A program made the translations under genes and the position numbers. A DNA stretch of 58,845 nucleotides from the NCBI GenBank assembly GCA_003153375.1, contig PLYM01000136.1:1-58845 (forward strand), given 5' to 3'. Shown in pieces: positions 18,017 through 27,128 of the stretch (within the stretch, counting starts at the first letter, position 1; each line of letters starts with the position of its first letter). The notes beneath the pieces were generated by a model. It searched no databases and was not told the DNA's origin. It was given only the letters and a program-made list of their open reading frames with translations. This DNA is from Planctomycetaceae bacterium (lineage in GTDB: Bacteria > Planctomycetota > Planctomycetia > Pirellulales > PALSA-1355).

Positions 18017-19201
18017 ATGCGAACGAAACCCGCGACCCACCCGCTACGACGTCGCTTCGCCCTGGAAGCCTACGAGCCGCGGCAAATGCTCAGCGCCGCG
18101 CCAACTGTTGATGTGTCGGTGGCGATGGTTGGTCAGCCGCAAGTGGCGGGCACATTAACAGAAGCGACGATTCAGATTCAGCAGGTGACCTCGACCGACC
18201 AATGGTCTTTGGGCGAGACGTCAATTCTGGTTTTGCCGGCGGTGGTGACGAACGCTGCCGGGGGGTCGGTCACCCTTGATTATGTGTTGGGCGATAATGC
18301 TTGGGACGAGAGCGTGAGGTTAAGAGCGCAAGGAGAGCCGGCCGGATCGGGGGGGTGGCAACTTGGTCAGCCGCCGCGTCTTGATCCCGTCGGGCCGCAC
18401 CTTGGCTCGACGGCGCCACCAGGCCCCGTGATCGGCCCGCAGCCGCCCGCCGGGCCGGAGCCCGTGTCGGTGTCCAATCCGGGAAACGCGCCCGTGGGCG
18501 CGGCGCCTGGTCTCGCCTCGCCTGCTCCACCGACTGTCGCCGCGCCGACTGGTCGCTCGGTCAGCGACAACGGTTCGCGCTGGCTTTCGGCGTCGTTCTC
18601 GCCTGCGGAAACGCATTGCTTGGATACGGTCAGCCAACCAGTCGACCAGCAAGTAACCTTGCCGCCGCGTGATGCGCAGACACGATCCTCGTTGCAACCG
18701 ACCCGCCTCACCTCGCAGACGTTTTGCGTGGTCACGGAAGTTCCTTCCGTCGCGCGTGGCGACGAGGCCCCGCACGTTCTCGATGCCAGGGGACCGCTGA
18801 TCGGCACGCAAGCCGCGCCCACGGCGCCCCGATCATTGGATCGTGCCAGCGCCGAACCATCCCAGGATGCCAGGCCGGGGGCCGCGCACGACGCGGCAAT
18901 TGCCAGTTGGATCGCCGGACCACGGCTGGCCGAAGCGCTCGTGCGATCGCTCACGGCCGGCCGCGCGTCGTCGTCCGCTCGCGAAGAACTGTTGCTCGAG
19001 GAGGACGCCGAATCGGTTGACGAGGTCGCCGACTCGTGGATCCGCAGCGAGCGATGGTTTGGCGACGAGCGGCATTGGGTTGGCGCGGCGCTGGCGGTCA
19101 TTGCGCTCAAGTCACTGCACTCGCTCGACCGCGGCCAGCCGGCCGAGACGGCGCGACCACGCCTGCTGCGCAAGTCGCAATCAACAGGCACGTCACGTTA
19201 G
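18017..19201 (+). CDS. LEPR-motif exported protein, function unknown
   Basis: 394 residues. The N-terminus RRRFALEAYEPRQMLSAAP is a clear form of the planctomycete LEPRxLLSA motif found at the start of many exported proteins. The next 90 residues look strand-rich (VDVSVAMVGQPQVAGTLTEATIQIQ). The middle is Pro/Ala/Gly-rich and low complexity, and a short hydrophobic stretch HWVGAALAVIALKSL lies near the C-terminus. No enzyme motif is visible. It follows the TPR kinase gene by 66 bases in the same direction, so it could be a target or partner of that signalling unit. Alternatives for the role are open. Confidence 0.7.
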   Translation: MRTKPATHPLRRRFALEAYEPRQMLSAAPTVDVSVAMVGQPQVAGTLTEATIQIQQVTSTDQWSLGETSILVLPAVVTNAAGGSVTLDYVLGDNAWDESVRLRAQGEPAGSGGWQLGQPPRLDPVGPHLGSTAPPGPVIGPQPPAGPEPVSVSNPGNAPVGAAPGLASPAPPTVAAPTGRSVSDNGSRWLSASFSPAETHCLDTVSQPVDQQVTLPPRDAQTRSSLQPTRLTSQTFCVVTEVPSVARGDEAPHVLDARGPLIGTQAAPTAPRSLDRASAEPSQDARPGAAHDAAIASWIAGPRLAEALVRSLTAGRASSSAREELLLEEDAESVDEVADSWIRSERWFGDERHWVGAALAVIALKSLHSLDRGQPAETARPRLLRKSQSTGTSR

Positions 19202-19272
19202 CCGCATCGGAGTGGCGAGGCCCGATCGCCGCACGCCTTCAAGACGGCCCCCGGTGCCGTGGCGACATTCTT

Positions 19273-19297
19273 GCGCCGATCGGACGCGCCTTTTTTT
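19273..19297 (+). terminator. Weak candidate terminator
   Basis: A short GCGC stem (19273-19276 with 19286-19289) is followed by seven Ts at 19291-19297, 72 bases after the LEPR-motif gene stops. The stem is short, so this is only a candidate. Confidence 0.35.
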
Positions 19298-19448
19298 ACC
19301 CGAGAATCGCGGCAATTTCGCGACAATCCCAAACATTTTTTGATCGCCCCAAAGCGAGTATACTAAATCAGCCGCTGGCGCTTTTGAGTCTACATTTTGT
19401 TGATAATCCAGCCGTTTGGGCAATCCGCGTTGCCCGGAGATCAGGTTT

Positions 19449-20072
19449 TTGGCCTTTTCTGAAGACAATCTGGATATCTCGTGCACGGAGTTCCCGTTGT
19501 CGATCGCCTTGGCCCGGCGTGGTTCGGCCGCGGCGCTCGGTCAATTGCTCGATCACTACCGCGACTATTTGCTGCGCGTGGCCAGCCAGGAGCTGAACTC
19601 GGAGCTCGTGCCCAAGGTGGCTCACTCGGATCTGGTGCAGGAAACGTTTCTACAAGCGGCCCGCGACTTTCCAGGTTTCTCAGGTCAGACCGAGGATGAG
19701 TTGCGGTCCTGGTTGCGGACGATTCTGCTCAACAATTTGCGCGACGTGGCCAAGCGCTATTACGCCACGCAGAAACGCGCGCTGAAGTCGGAGATCCCTC
19801 TTGACGATGGTCCTGCCGCCTTGCATCCCCAAGCCCCAGGCCCCACGGCCAGCGCGCGGTTGGTTTCGGGAGAGGATCGCGACGCCGTGCTGGCTGCCAT
19901 CCGGCGGTTGCCCGCGAATTATCAGCGGGTGATCGAACTGCGAAGCCTCGAGGGCTTGCCATTCGAGCAGATTGGCGTCGTGCTCGATCGCTCGGCCGAC
20001 GCCACCAGGAAGTTATGGTCGCGGGCCATCGAGCAACTTGCCAACGAAATGGTGAGGCATGAGGGACGCTGA
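19449..20072 (+). CDS. ECF sigma factor, second kinase-linked copy
   Basis: About 207 residues from the TTG at 19449, or 218 from TTG 19416. Region 2 is HSDLVQETFLQAARDFPGF and LRSWLRTILLNNLRDVAKRYYATQKR; region 4 is LPANYQRVIELRSLEGLPFEQIGVVLDRSADATRKLWSRAIEQL. No ATG fits the start: the coding pattern begins around LAFSEDNLDIS, and the bases GGAG and CAGG lie just upstream of the 19449 TTG. The 3' end overlaps the following kinase by 14 bases. It is homologous to the factor at 14610 (shared layout and region 4 pattern), suggesting an old tandem duplication of the sigma/kinase pair. Confidence 0.9.
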   Translation: MAFSEDNLDISCTEFPLSIALARRGSAAALGQLLDHYRDYLLRVASQELNSELVPKVAHSDLVQETFLQAARDFPGFSGQTEDELRSWLRTILLNNLRDVAKRYYATQKRALKSEIPLDDGPAALHPQAPGPTASARLVSGEDRDAVLAAIRRLPANYQRVIELRSLEGLPFEQIGVVLDRSADATRKLWSRAIEQLANEMVRHEGR

Positions 20073-23000
20073 GGATCGCTCGCACGATGACCTGGTCACC
20101 GAGGAACTGGTGGCCTACGAACAGCGGCTGGCCAAGGGCACGGTTGTGGACGGGCCAACGGAACCCGCCACGGAGGTTCCCCTCGAGGTCGCGGATCGCG
20201 TGCTGCGGGCCAAAGCGTGTCTCGATCTGTTGGCGGCCCTCAAGCCGGCATGGCCTGAGCACGATTCGGCCATTCGCCTGCGCGTGGCTTTCGACGCCCC
20301 GATCGAAGGATCGACGTCGCGGCGGCGCATCGGGCGTTATGAAATCCTGGCCGAGTTGGGCAGCGGTGGATTCGGAATTGTCTATCAGGCCTGGGATCCC
20401 CGCGTCGAGCGCACCGTCGCGCTCAAGGTGCCGCGTCCCGAGTCGCTTGCCTCGCCCGAATTGCAAAGGCGCTTTGAGCAAGAGGCCCGCGCGGCCGCCA
20501 AGCTGGATCATCCGCATATCGTCGCAGTGCTGGAGGCCGGGCAGGCGGATCTGCTGCCCTACATTGCCTCGGCCTACCACGAGGGCGAAACGCTGGCCGC
20601 CTGGTTGAAGTCGCACCGGCAGCCGATCGAGCCGCGCACGGCCGCCCGGCTGGTGCGCAAACTGGCCGACGCGGTTGCCCATGCTCATGCCCGTGGCGTG
20701 TTGCATCGCGACATCAAGCCCAGCAACGTGCTGTTGGTGCGCGGCCCGGGCTCGCTCGGCGAGGCGGACCTCGACAGCTACTCGCCGCGGATCATGGACT
20801 TTGGGCTGGCCAAGATTGCCGGCGCGGCCGGCGAAATGACGCAGACCGGCGCCGTGCTGGGCACGATCCGCTATATGTCACCCGAACAGGCGGCTGGTCA
20901 TACGCATGACATTGGTCCGGGGGCGGACATTTACGGCCTCGGCGCCGTGCTCTACGAATTGCTCACCGGGCAACCGCCGTTCGCCACCGAGTCGGACCTC
21001 GAGGTCTTGCTCCGCATTCAAACCAACGAACCCACGCGCATCCGCCGCGCGCGGGCCAGCGTGCCCAGAGACCTCGAAACGATCGGCTTGAAGTGTCTGG
21101 AGAAGGAGCCGAGTCGGCGCTATCCGTCGGCCCAAGCACTCGTCGACGACCTGGATCGTTTTCTCCAGGGGTTGACCATTGCGGCCCGGCCGAGCACGCC
21201 GCTGGAGCACTTTCGCAAGTGGGTCCGTCGCCGGCCCGAGCTGGCGGCATTTCTGGGCATCGCGTTCGCCTCGGCCGTCATCGTGATCGCTTTGCTGGCC
21301 CGATCGAACGAAAAACTGTCGGTCGCTGTCGAAGCGGCTCGCGAATACGCCTACGCCAGCGACATGCGCCTGGCCCAGGAGTCGTGGGAAAGTTCGATGG
21401 TCGCCGAGGCTCGCTCGCTGCTGGAGAAATACATTCCCCAGCGAGGCGAGCGCGATCTGCGCCGCTTCGAGTGGCATTATCTGTGGAATAACATGCACGA
21501 CTCGACCGAGGTCGTGGCCCGACAGCAGGGGTCGGTCTGGTCGTTGGCGGTTGCCCCGGACCAAAAGACGTTCGCGACGGGCGATCGTGGCGGCGTCGTC
21601 CGGCTGGGGTCGCTGGATTCCAAGAGTCCTCTTCGTGAGCTCAAAGGTCACGCCCAGGGAGACATCGACGCCGTGGCCTTCACTCCCAACGGCGAGCTTT
21701 TGGCCAGCGCTAGCAACGATGGCACCATCCGGTTATGGAATGTGGCCAGCGGCGAGTGCGCGAAGGTCTTGTCGGCTCACAAGGACTGGGTGGGAGGTAT
21801 GGCGATCTCGCCCGACGGACAGTTCCTGGCCAGCGGCGATGGCGAAGGCCGCGTCTTGCTCTGGCAGTTGCCGGAAGGGAATCTCCGCGGGGAGTTGTAC
21901 CAGCAGATCGGAGCCGTGCGCTGGATCGTTTTCCATCCGTCTCGCCCCTTGATCATCTCGGCTTGCGAGGGGGGGGAAGTCAGAATTTGGGATTATCTGG
22001 AGAACCATGGCCCACCCGAGGCCCCGGAAGGTCGCACCGAGTCGCCGTTGGACCCCTCCTGGCGAAATGCCATGTTTGACACGGACGGATCGCAGTTGTG
22101 GGCGCCGCATAGCAGTCGTTTGGTGCGCTGGAACTTTCAGGATACAAACAATTGGAAAGTAATTGGACAAGAGTACGAAACCGACCAGACCATCCTCGCC
22201 GTGGCGATTCTGAGCCGCCAAAGATGGATTGCCACGGCTCACGATACCGATTTCATCATCGCGCTGCGAAATTCACTTGTACCTCTTCGCATCGAGCAGC
22301 TTCTGCGAGGGCACACCGACCGTGTTCGTTGCCTCTCTGTGCTCGGCCCGGCCGACCAACTGCTGAGCGGCTCGGAGGACGGTACGGTGCGCCGCTGGCA
22401 AGTCGGACTCAGTGATACCGCGATGAGTCGCGTTCCACTGCCCGACGAAGCCAACATCGTGGCCTGGACGCCGCGCGGTGACGCCGTGGCGGTTGGGATG
22501 CGGAGCGGGCACCTCGCGGTCATCCAGGATCTTGAGCAACCCAACGCGACCTTAATCGGCAGCATGCCAAGTCGAGTCAATGCGCTCGCGTGCTCGTCCG
22601 ATGGCCAACACATCTATGCGGCCGACATCGAAGGTCATGTCCACTGTCTTGCCGTGGCAACGGGCGCATTGACTTCGCAGTTTCAGGCGCGGGAGGAAAT
22701 TCATCGGATGGCGCTATCGCCATCGGATGAATGGCTAGCCTACGCGGAGGAAAAAGACCTATTCCTGGTCGATCCCGCCACCGGCCACGAGCACTGGCGA
22801 TTCCACCATCCTCAGCACGTCTGGGGAATCGAGTTTCTGAATCCGACTGAATTGGTCACCTGCTGCACTGATGGCTATGTTCGCTGCTTTGACGTGCGAA
22901 CGGGGCAAGTGAAGCGCCAAACCGAGAAACAACGGCACGACGTGCGATCGTTCGACTTGTCGACGAGCGGAAAGTTGCTTGTCACCGGCTCCACGGAAAA

Positions 23001-23295
23001 AACCATTCGTGTGTTTGACGCCCAAACGTTCGAGGAACTTCATCGCTTCACGCAATCGGGCGGAGTTGGGCGAGTATATTTCATTGACGATGATCGCCGC
23101 CTGCTCGGGTGCGTTGAGCATCGGCTCGTCGTATTGGATCCCGTGACCGGGCAGACCGTACTGAAGCTGCCGCAATTGTTTGAAGACGGCCCCTCCTCCC
23201 TGAATCGCGCAGGCACCGTGCTGGCGGCACCCTTGGCCAAGACGCTTATGCTCTGGCGAATTCAGGCCCAGCCACGATCCGGATCGCGCCAGTAA
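20059..23295 (+). CDS. Ser/Thr protein kinase with WD40 propeller
   Basis: 1,078 residues. Kinase domain about residues 90-350: AELGSGGFGIVYQA, VALKVPRP, HRDIKPSN (from residue 216), DFGLAK (247) and GTIRYMSPEQAA, all intact. A membrane segment lies near residues 394-414 (LAAFLGIAFASAVIVIALLA). Residues about 480-1070 form repeated WD40 blades, for example IDAVAFTPNGELLASASNDGTIRLWN and VRCLSVLGPADQLLSGSEDGTVRRW. The 14-base overlap with the sigma gene indicates coupled translation. The propeller presumably senses or scaffolds a protein partner; the ligand is unknown. Confidence 0.93.
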   Translation: MRDAEDRSHDDLVTEELVAYEQRLAKGTVVDGPTEPATEVPLEVADRVLRAKACLDLLAALKPAWPEHDSAIRLRVAFDAPIEGSTSRRRIGRYEILAELGSGGFGIVYQAWDPRVERTVALKVPRPESLASPELQRRFEQEARAAAKLDHPHIVAVLEAGQADLLPYIASAYHEGETLAAWLKSHRQPIEPRTAARLVRKLADAVAHAHARGVLHRDIKPSNVLLVRGPGSLGEADLDSYSPRIMDFGLAKIAGAAGEMTQTGAVLGTIRYMSPEQAAGHTHDIGPGADIYGLGAVLYELLTGQPPFATESDLEVLLRIQTNEPTRIRRARASVPRDLETIGLKCLEKEPSRRYPSAQALVDDLDRFLQGLTIAARPSTPLEHFRKWVRRRPELAAFLGIAFASAVIVIALLARSNEKLSVAVEAAREYAYASDMRLAQESWESSMVAEARSLLEKYIPQRGERDLRRFEWHYLWNNMHDSTEVVARQQGSVWSLAVAPDQKTFATGDRGGVVRLGSLDSKSPLRELKGHAQGDIDAVAFTPNGELLASASNDGTIRLWNVASGECAKVLSAHKDWVGGMAISPDGQFLASGDGEGRVLLWQLPEGNLRGELYQQIGAVRWIVFHPSRPLIISACEGGEVRIWDYLENHGPPEAPEGRTESPLDPSWRNAMFDTDGSQLWAPHSSRLVRWNFQDTNNWKVIGQEYETDQTILAVAILSRQRWIATAHDTDFIIALRNSLVPLRIEQLLRGHTDRVRCLSVLGPADQLLSGSEDGTVRRWQVGLSDTAMSRVPLPDEANIVAWTPRGDAVAVGMRSGHLAVIQDLEQPNATLIGSMPSRVNALACSSDGQHIYAADIEGHVHCLAVATGALTSQFQAREEIHRMALSPSDEWLAYAEEKDLFLVDPATGHEHWRFHHPQHVWGIEFLNPTELVTCCTDGYVRCFDVRTGQVKRQTEKQRHDVRSFDLSTSGKLLVTGSTEKTIRVFDAQTFEELHRFTQSGGVGRVYFIDDDRRLLGCVEHRLVVLDPVTGQTVLKLPQLFEDGPSSLNRAGTVLAAPLAKTLMLWRIQAQPRSGSRQ

Positions 23296-23318
23296 ACCAT
23301 CGTGCGAAAGTTCGGTGT

Positions 23319-23831
23319 TCAGGCCGCAGGAGAAGCAGGGGGCCTCGTGCGTCGCAAGTTGACGATCAAATAGATCACCACCGCGACGTTCACCACGAGC
23401 AGAACGGCTTTGGCCGCGGTGGGATGCCGCAGCAACTCGTGGACTTCCACTGGAATCATCAGCCCGATGGCGATCGAGGTGAGATACTCGGCCCACCGCT
23501 TGCCGCGCCACAGCCCAAAGCCTTCGATCAGCTTCAGCCCGCCGTAGATGAACGAGCCGGCGCTGATCTCCTCGAGCTGTTGATCGCTCAAAAGTCCCAG
23601 CCGGGCGAGCAGTGCGTGCAGGTATTCGTTGTGCGGGTCGATGCGCACGGCCGCCGACCAGGCCGCCACGGTCGCCGCCACGTCGTGGTGTACCAGGCGC
23701 AACACGCCGATCGCCACGGCCAGCACCAGCATGCCCTCCACCAGCCGCAGCGCACCGATCAACTCGAGCAGGCAGTTTTTCTTGGGCGCCGGCGCGTGCG
23801 GTGAGGGGGTGCCGTCGGTCGTGTCGGTCAT
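23319..23831 (-). CDS. DUF2127-type membrane protein
   Basis: 170 residues from ATG 23831. The pattern LLELIGALRLVEGMLVLAVAIGVLRL, then EISAGSFIYGGLKLIEGFGLWRGKRWAEYLTSIAIGLMIPVEVHELL and a last helix AVLLVVNVAVVIYLIVNLR matches DUF2127, small integral membrane proteins of unknown role. The start overlaps the stop of the rhombosortase gene by 4 bases (ATGA); an upstream extension of the frame runs inside that gene and is not used. It is the last gene of the VIT/VWA, rhombosortase, DUF2127 operon. Confidence 0.8.
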   Translation of the reverse strand: MTDTTDGTPSPHAPAPKKNCLLELIGALRLVEGMLVLAVAIGVLRLVHHDVAATVAAWSAAVRIDPHNEYLHALLARLGLLSDQQLEEISAGSFIYGGLKLIEGFGLWRGKRWAEYLTSIAIGLMIPVEVHELLRHPTAAKAVLLVVNVAVVIYLIVNLRRTRPPASPAA

Positions 23832-24553
23832 GGGTTGCAGATCAGGGTCGCCTGCGAATCGGTCCGCCGATCGGTTTGGCACCGGTCGTGCCCCGATTCT
23901 AGCGAAACCAAGCGCGGCTGGCGCGTGAGCAGCTTCCCCGACCATGCCACCAGCACGCCGGCGCCGACGCCGACGGCGTGTACCAGCGGCAACGGCGTGA
24001 AACCCGCGGACGACGAATCGACGAACAGGGTTGCGCCCGTGGCGACTTCATATCCCAACTTGGCCAGCAACCCAACGAGCAAGGCGACCAGCGCTCCTCG
24101 GACGAGCAGTCGCCGCCCCCCGCGGGCTTCGTCCCACAGTTCGAGCGCTGCCAGGGTGAAGAGCGCCGTGTCGATTCCGCTCAATCCCCGATAGAGCACG
24201 ACCGTGGGTTCGACGAACCACAACGTCGCGGAGATCGCCGCCGTCGAGAGAATTAGCACGGAGACCAGCGCTCTGCGTCCGCGGCTTTCCAGCATCGTTC
24301 CTAACAGGGCGAACATCAGCACGTCCCAAACCAAATGGTCGGCGTTCCAATGGGTGAGGTGACCCGTCGCGAGTCGCCACACCTGACCGGCCGCGATGCT
24401 GCCGCGGTCGTAGGCCAGACCGCCGCCCCAGTCGGCCGCAGCCAGCAACATCGCGATCGTGGCCACCGTCCAGGTGATGAACGGGCGTTGAGAACCCCGG
24501 GCACGGGCAGGGGCGCGGGATGCGTTTGCCAAGGTCTGACAGTTCTTGAACAT
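23828..24553 (-). CDS. rrtA: Rhombosortase (rhomboid-family GlyGly-CTERM protease)
   Basis: 241 residues with about six membrane helices. The segment GHLTHWNADHLVWDVLMFALLG holds the His-x4-His helix of rhomboids, with Asp where classical rhomboids often have Asn. The nucleophile is Ser125 in YRGLSGIDTALF and the partner is probably His192 in PLPLVHAVGVGAG. This short layout is that of rhombosortases, which cleave C-terminal Gly-Gly, hydrophobic, basic sorting tails in the membrane. ATG 24553 has GAGG about nine bases upstream; the longer upstream frame lacks a site and crosses a hairpin. The gene directly upstream encodes a protein with just such a tail. Confidence 0.87.
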   Translation of the reverse strand: MFKNCQTLANASRAPARARGSQRPFITWTVATIAMLLAAADWGGGLAYDRGSIAAGQVWRLATGHLTHWNADHLVWDVLMFALLGTMLESRGRRALVSVLILSTAAISATLWFVEPTVVLYRGLSGIDTALFTLAALELWDEARGGRRLLVRGALVALLVGLLAKLGYEVATGATLFVDSSSAGFTPLPLVHAVGVGAGVLVAWSGKLLTRQPRLVSLESGHDRCQTDRRTDSQATLICNP

Positions 24554-24588
24554 CCGAAAATTCCTCAGAGCATGGTTCGGTGAAAGTG

Positions 24589-24628
24589 AAAAAGCAGACC
24601 CGCGGGCCACCTTCCTGGCAGCCCGCGG
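24589..24628 (-). terminator. Hairpin with T-run between substrate and protease genes
   Basis: On the minus strand an 8-bp stem CCGCGGGC / GCCCGCGG (24621-24628 with 24600-24607) around a 13-base loop is followed by GTCTGC and five Ts (24589-24593). It lies between the stop of the VIT/VWA gene and the start of the rhombosortase gene, so it may act as a partial terminator giving more substrate than protease. Confidence 0.55.
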
Positions 24629-24651
24629 ATCGCTCCCCTCTCGCATTCGCG

Positions 24652-26880
24652 TTAGCAAGACCAGTGGGCGCCGCGGCGTCCTGGTTTACGCCGGCTGGCC
24701 CAACCAAGTCCCGCCAGACCGGCGGCGATCAATCCCGTCAGCGGATCGATTGCACCACCACCACGGCCCGAGCGGGCATGGCGTCCGGACGTCACCTGCG
24801 GAGCAAAGGCATCGACCGGAGGGGTGTTGTCGGTCGTTGGCGCTTGCGAAGTTGACGGCGTTTGCGCGGCCGGCGGTGCCTGCACGGCCGGCTGCTGGTT
24901 CGGATCGACCGCGGCGACCTGGGTCGGCGCGGTTTCGGTCCTGGAGCGCCCCGTCCGTTTGGCCTGCTGCTTGAGCGACTCGGACGCTTGGGGTCCGACT
25001 TGCTGGGCCGTTTGTCGCCGCAGCTCCTCGAGTCGTTCGTGAACGGCCAGTTGCGCCTGGCGATCGCGACCGACACGCGTGGCGTTGCGGCGGTCGATCT
25101 TCCAGCGTTGATACTCGGCATCGTTTTCCAACACGATGAACGAGGCAAACTCGCTGGCGATCGAGTAGCCCTCGCACAGCCGCACGATCTCATCGACCGC
25201 GCCGGGCGTGCCCTCGCGGCGGCCGTCGCCCATCAGGCGCTCCACGCGGTGCAGGGCCCACATCCGCTCGATCTCCGGGTTGTCCTGGTCTTCGGAGGGC
25301 AGATTGATGGCCACGGCTTGTTGCGTGGGACAGCCCAGCAGGTCGGCCTTGAGCTGCACTTTCGCCGGACCATTCTTCTTGTACCGGCCATAGAGCCGGA
25401 CCGGCTGGCCGAAGTACAGGTTCGGCAATTGCTGCGGTTCGAGATCGTAGACTTCGGCGCCCTCGAAGCTGAGCTGCACGTTCGTGGCGGCCGGGTGCGT
25501 CAGCTTGCGGCGAAATGCGCCGGCTTGCTGCTCGAAGTTATCGCCCGAAGACATGAAGGCGGCCAATCCGCCGGTCTCCGTGGCCAGTTGCGACAGCAAC
25601 GGACGATTCACCTCGTTGCCCACGCCGATGCAGAAGACGCTCGAGCCGGTGGGTCGCTGCTTGATCAGTTGCAACAGCTCGCGCTGTTCGCGCTGCTCGG
25701 TCATGCCGTCGGACAGCACCACGACGTTGAGCTGCCGATCGGCGTTGTAGTAGCGATAGGCCGCTTCGATCGCCGGGTGCAGCACGGTGCCGCCCAGCGG
25801 TTTTTGCGAGCGCAGGAATTCGGCCGCCCGCTGCTTGTTCTCCGCGTTGACGCTCGTCATCGTGCTAAACAGCGGCGTGGAGGCGATGTTGAACGTGATC
25901 AACTCGAATCGGTCCTCCTCGTCCAGCGACTGCACGAAGGCGTTGACCAGATCCCGTGACAAGCCGAGCTTGCCGTCGTGTACCATGCTGCCCGAGATGT
26001 CGATCACGAACACATAGTCACTTCCTTTCAGCTTGCCTTCCAGCTCCTTGCCGGCGGTCATGGTGAGTTGAAAGTAGCCATCCTCGCCGCCGGTCTTCGA
26101 GGTGATCAGGTCGATGCCAGTGCGGGGCCGTTCGAGTTGATAGTCGAGCACCAGGTCGCGGGTCAGATCCGCGGCTTGGGTTTCAAGGCTGGCTTGCCAG
26201 TAGTTGGGGTTCGCGTTCTTGACCACGACGAACTGATCGGCGTGCGACAGGCTCTTCAGCTCGACGATCGGCACTTCGCTCTTCACGTCCAGGGCGAACG
26301 AAAACCGGCCCGATGTTTTCTGATCGGCCTTGGCCTGCGTGACCGTGGCCAGCGGATAGGTGTAGCTGGCCCGGTCGTGATCGAAATCCAACTCCTGATA
26401 GTACGTCACGCGCACGCGCTGCTCGCCGCGGGCGGCGATCGGAAAGATGCGCATTTCGAACCGCTTGTAGTCGACCTGTTCGAGCAGGCCCGGATCGCGG
26501 CGCACTTTCTTGTAGCTTTCGTAGATCTGGCGGGCTTTCTCTTTCTCGACGACTTCGCCGATCATCTCCTTGCCGCCAATCCACATGCTGAAGTTCGAGA
26601 TCGAAGCCTGCTTGGGCACCGGGAAAGTGTAGAGGGCCTCGACCACCCGGTTTTCGGTGTTCTCGAACACCTGCTCCACTTCGCTCACGGCCACGCCGTT
26701 GTTGATCGTGACGCGCACGTCGTGGCTCTTGATCTGCAACTGACCGCCGAAGCCGCGGTCGGACACCAACATTCCGGCGCCGTGCGCCGCTGTTGACCAG
26801 CAGCAGACCAGCGCCAGCGGGGCCAGGGCCACGAGAGCCGCTCGGACAGCGAGGCGGCGTTTTGCACACTTCCACATCAT
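24652..26880 (-). CDS. VIT and VWA domain protein with GlyGly-CTERM-like sorting tail
   Basis: 742 residues. A signal peptide (AALVALAPLALVCCWSTAAHGA) leads to a VIT domain (about residues 33-165, including VEQVFENTENRVVEALYTFP). The VWA domain (about 290-460) has an intact metal site: DISGS, the Thr of LGGTVLHP and the Asp of VVLSDGM. A Gln/Pro/Thr-rich linker precedes the last 35 residues: SGRGGGAID, a hydrophobic stretch (LIAAGLAGLGW) and a basic end (ASRRKPGRRG), the plan of a GlyGly-CTERM signal. ATG 26880 has AAGGAGA six bases upstream. The same domain pair is found in proteins that are sortase targets elsewhere. Here the likely processing enzyme is the next gene. Confidence 0.88.
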   Translation of the reverse strand: MMWKCAKRRLAVRAALVALAPLALVCCWSTAAHGAGMLVSDRGFGGQLQIKSHDVRVTINNGVAVSEVEQVFENTENRVVEALYTFPVPKQASISNFSMWIGGKEMIGEVVEKEKARQIYESYKKVRRDPGLLEQVDYKRFEMRIFPIAARGEQRVRVTYYQELDFDHDRASYTYPLATVTQAKADQKTSGRFSFALDVKSEVPIVELKSLSHADQFVVVKNANPNYWQASLETQAADLTRDLVLDYQLERPRTGIDLITSKTGGEDGYFQLTMTAGKELEGKLKGSDYVFVIDISGSMVHDGKLGLSRDLVNAFVQSLDEEDRFELITFNIASTPLFSTMTSVNAENKQRAAEFLRSQKPLGGTVLHPAIEAAYRYYNADRQLNVVVLSDGMTEQREQRELLQLIKQRPTGSSVFCIGVGNEVNRPLLSQLATETGGLAAFMSSGDNFEQQAGAFRRKLTHPAATNVQLSFEGAEVYDLEPQQLPNLYFGQPVRLYGRYKKNGPAKVQLKADLLGCPTQQAVAINLPSEDQDNPEIERMWALHRVERLMGDGRREGTPGAVDEIVRLCEGYSIASEFASFIVLENDAEYQRWKIDRRNATRVGRDRQAQLAVHERLEELRRQTAQQVGPQASESLKQQAKRTGRSRTETAPTQVAAVDPNQQPAVQAPPAAQTPSTSQAPTTDNTPPVDAFAPQVTSGRHARSGRGGGAIDPLTGLIAAGLAGLGWASRRKPGRRGAHWSC

Positions 26881-26943
26881 GACGAGTCTCCTTATCGAGG
26901 GGTGAAATCTCGCGGCCAACCAGGTCGCGTCGATCCGTCCTAA

Positions 26944-26960
26944 GTCACTTCTTGTGCCAA
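26944..26960 (-). promoter_or_regulatory. Candidate sigma-54 promoter of the VIT/VWA operon
   Basis: On the minus strand TTGGCAC (26954-26960) is followed after five bases by GTGA. The -24 box matches the sigma-54 consensus exactly, but the -12 box has A where C is expected, which weakens the call. It lies about 75 bases before ATG 26880 and next to a divergent sigma-54 activator gene. Confidence 0.4.
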
Positions 26961-27067
26961 GAATGATCGGCGTTTTGTAAATGCTTGTTGGCCAGGGCAT
27001 TAGGTGTCTTGTTGTCTGGCCGGGTGCGGTTGGTGATTGGTCTCGGATGTGCAATGGATGTCTGGTC

Positions 27068-27088
27068 GACGTACATTGGATGTACGTC
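27068..27088. promoter_or_regulatory. Inverted repeat, possible activator binding site
   Basis: GACGTACAT and ATGTACGTC form perfect 9-bp arms around TGG. It lies 41 bases before the sigma-54 activator gene and about 120 bases upstream of the -24 box of the VIT/VWA promoter candidate, a normal place for an enhancer site. A related half-site (TGGATGTCTGG) lies just before it. Confidence 0.55.
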
Positions 27089-27128
27089 CAGTGATGCTCA
27101 CGTGACCCCCGAACCGAGGGCCCGAAAC

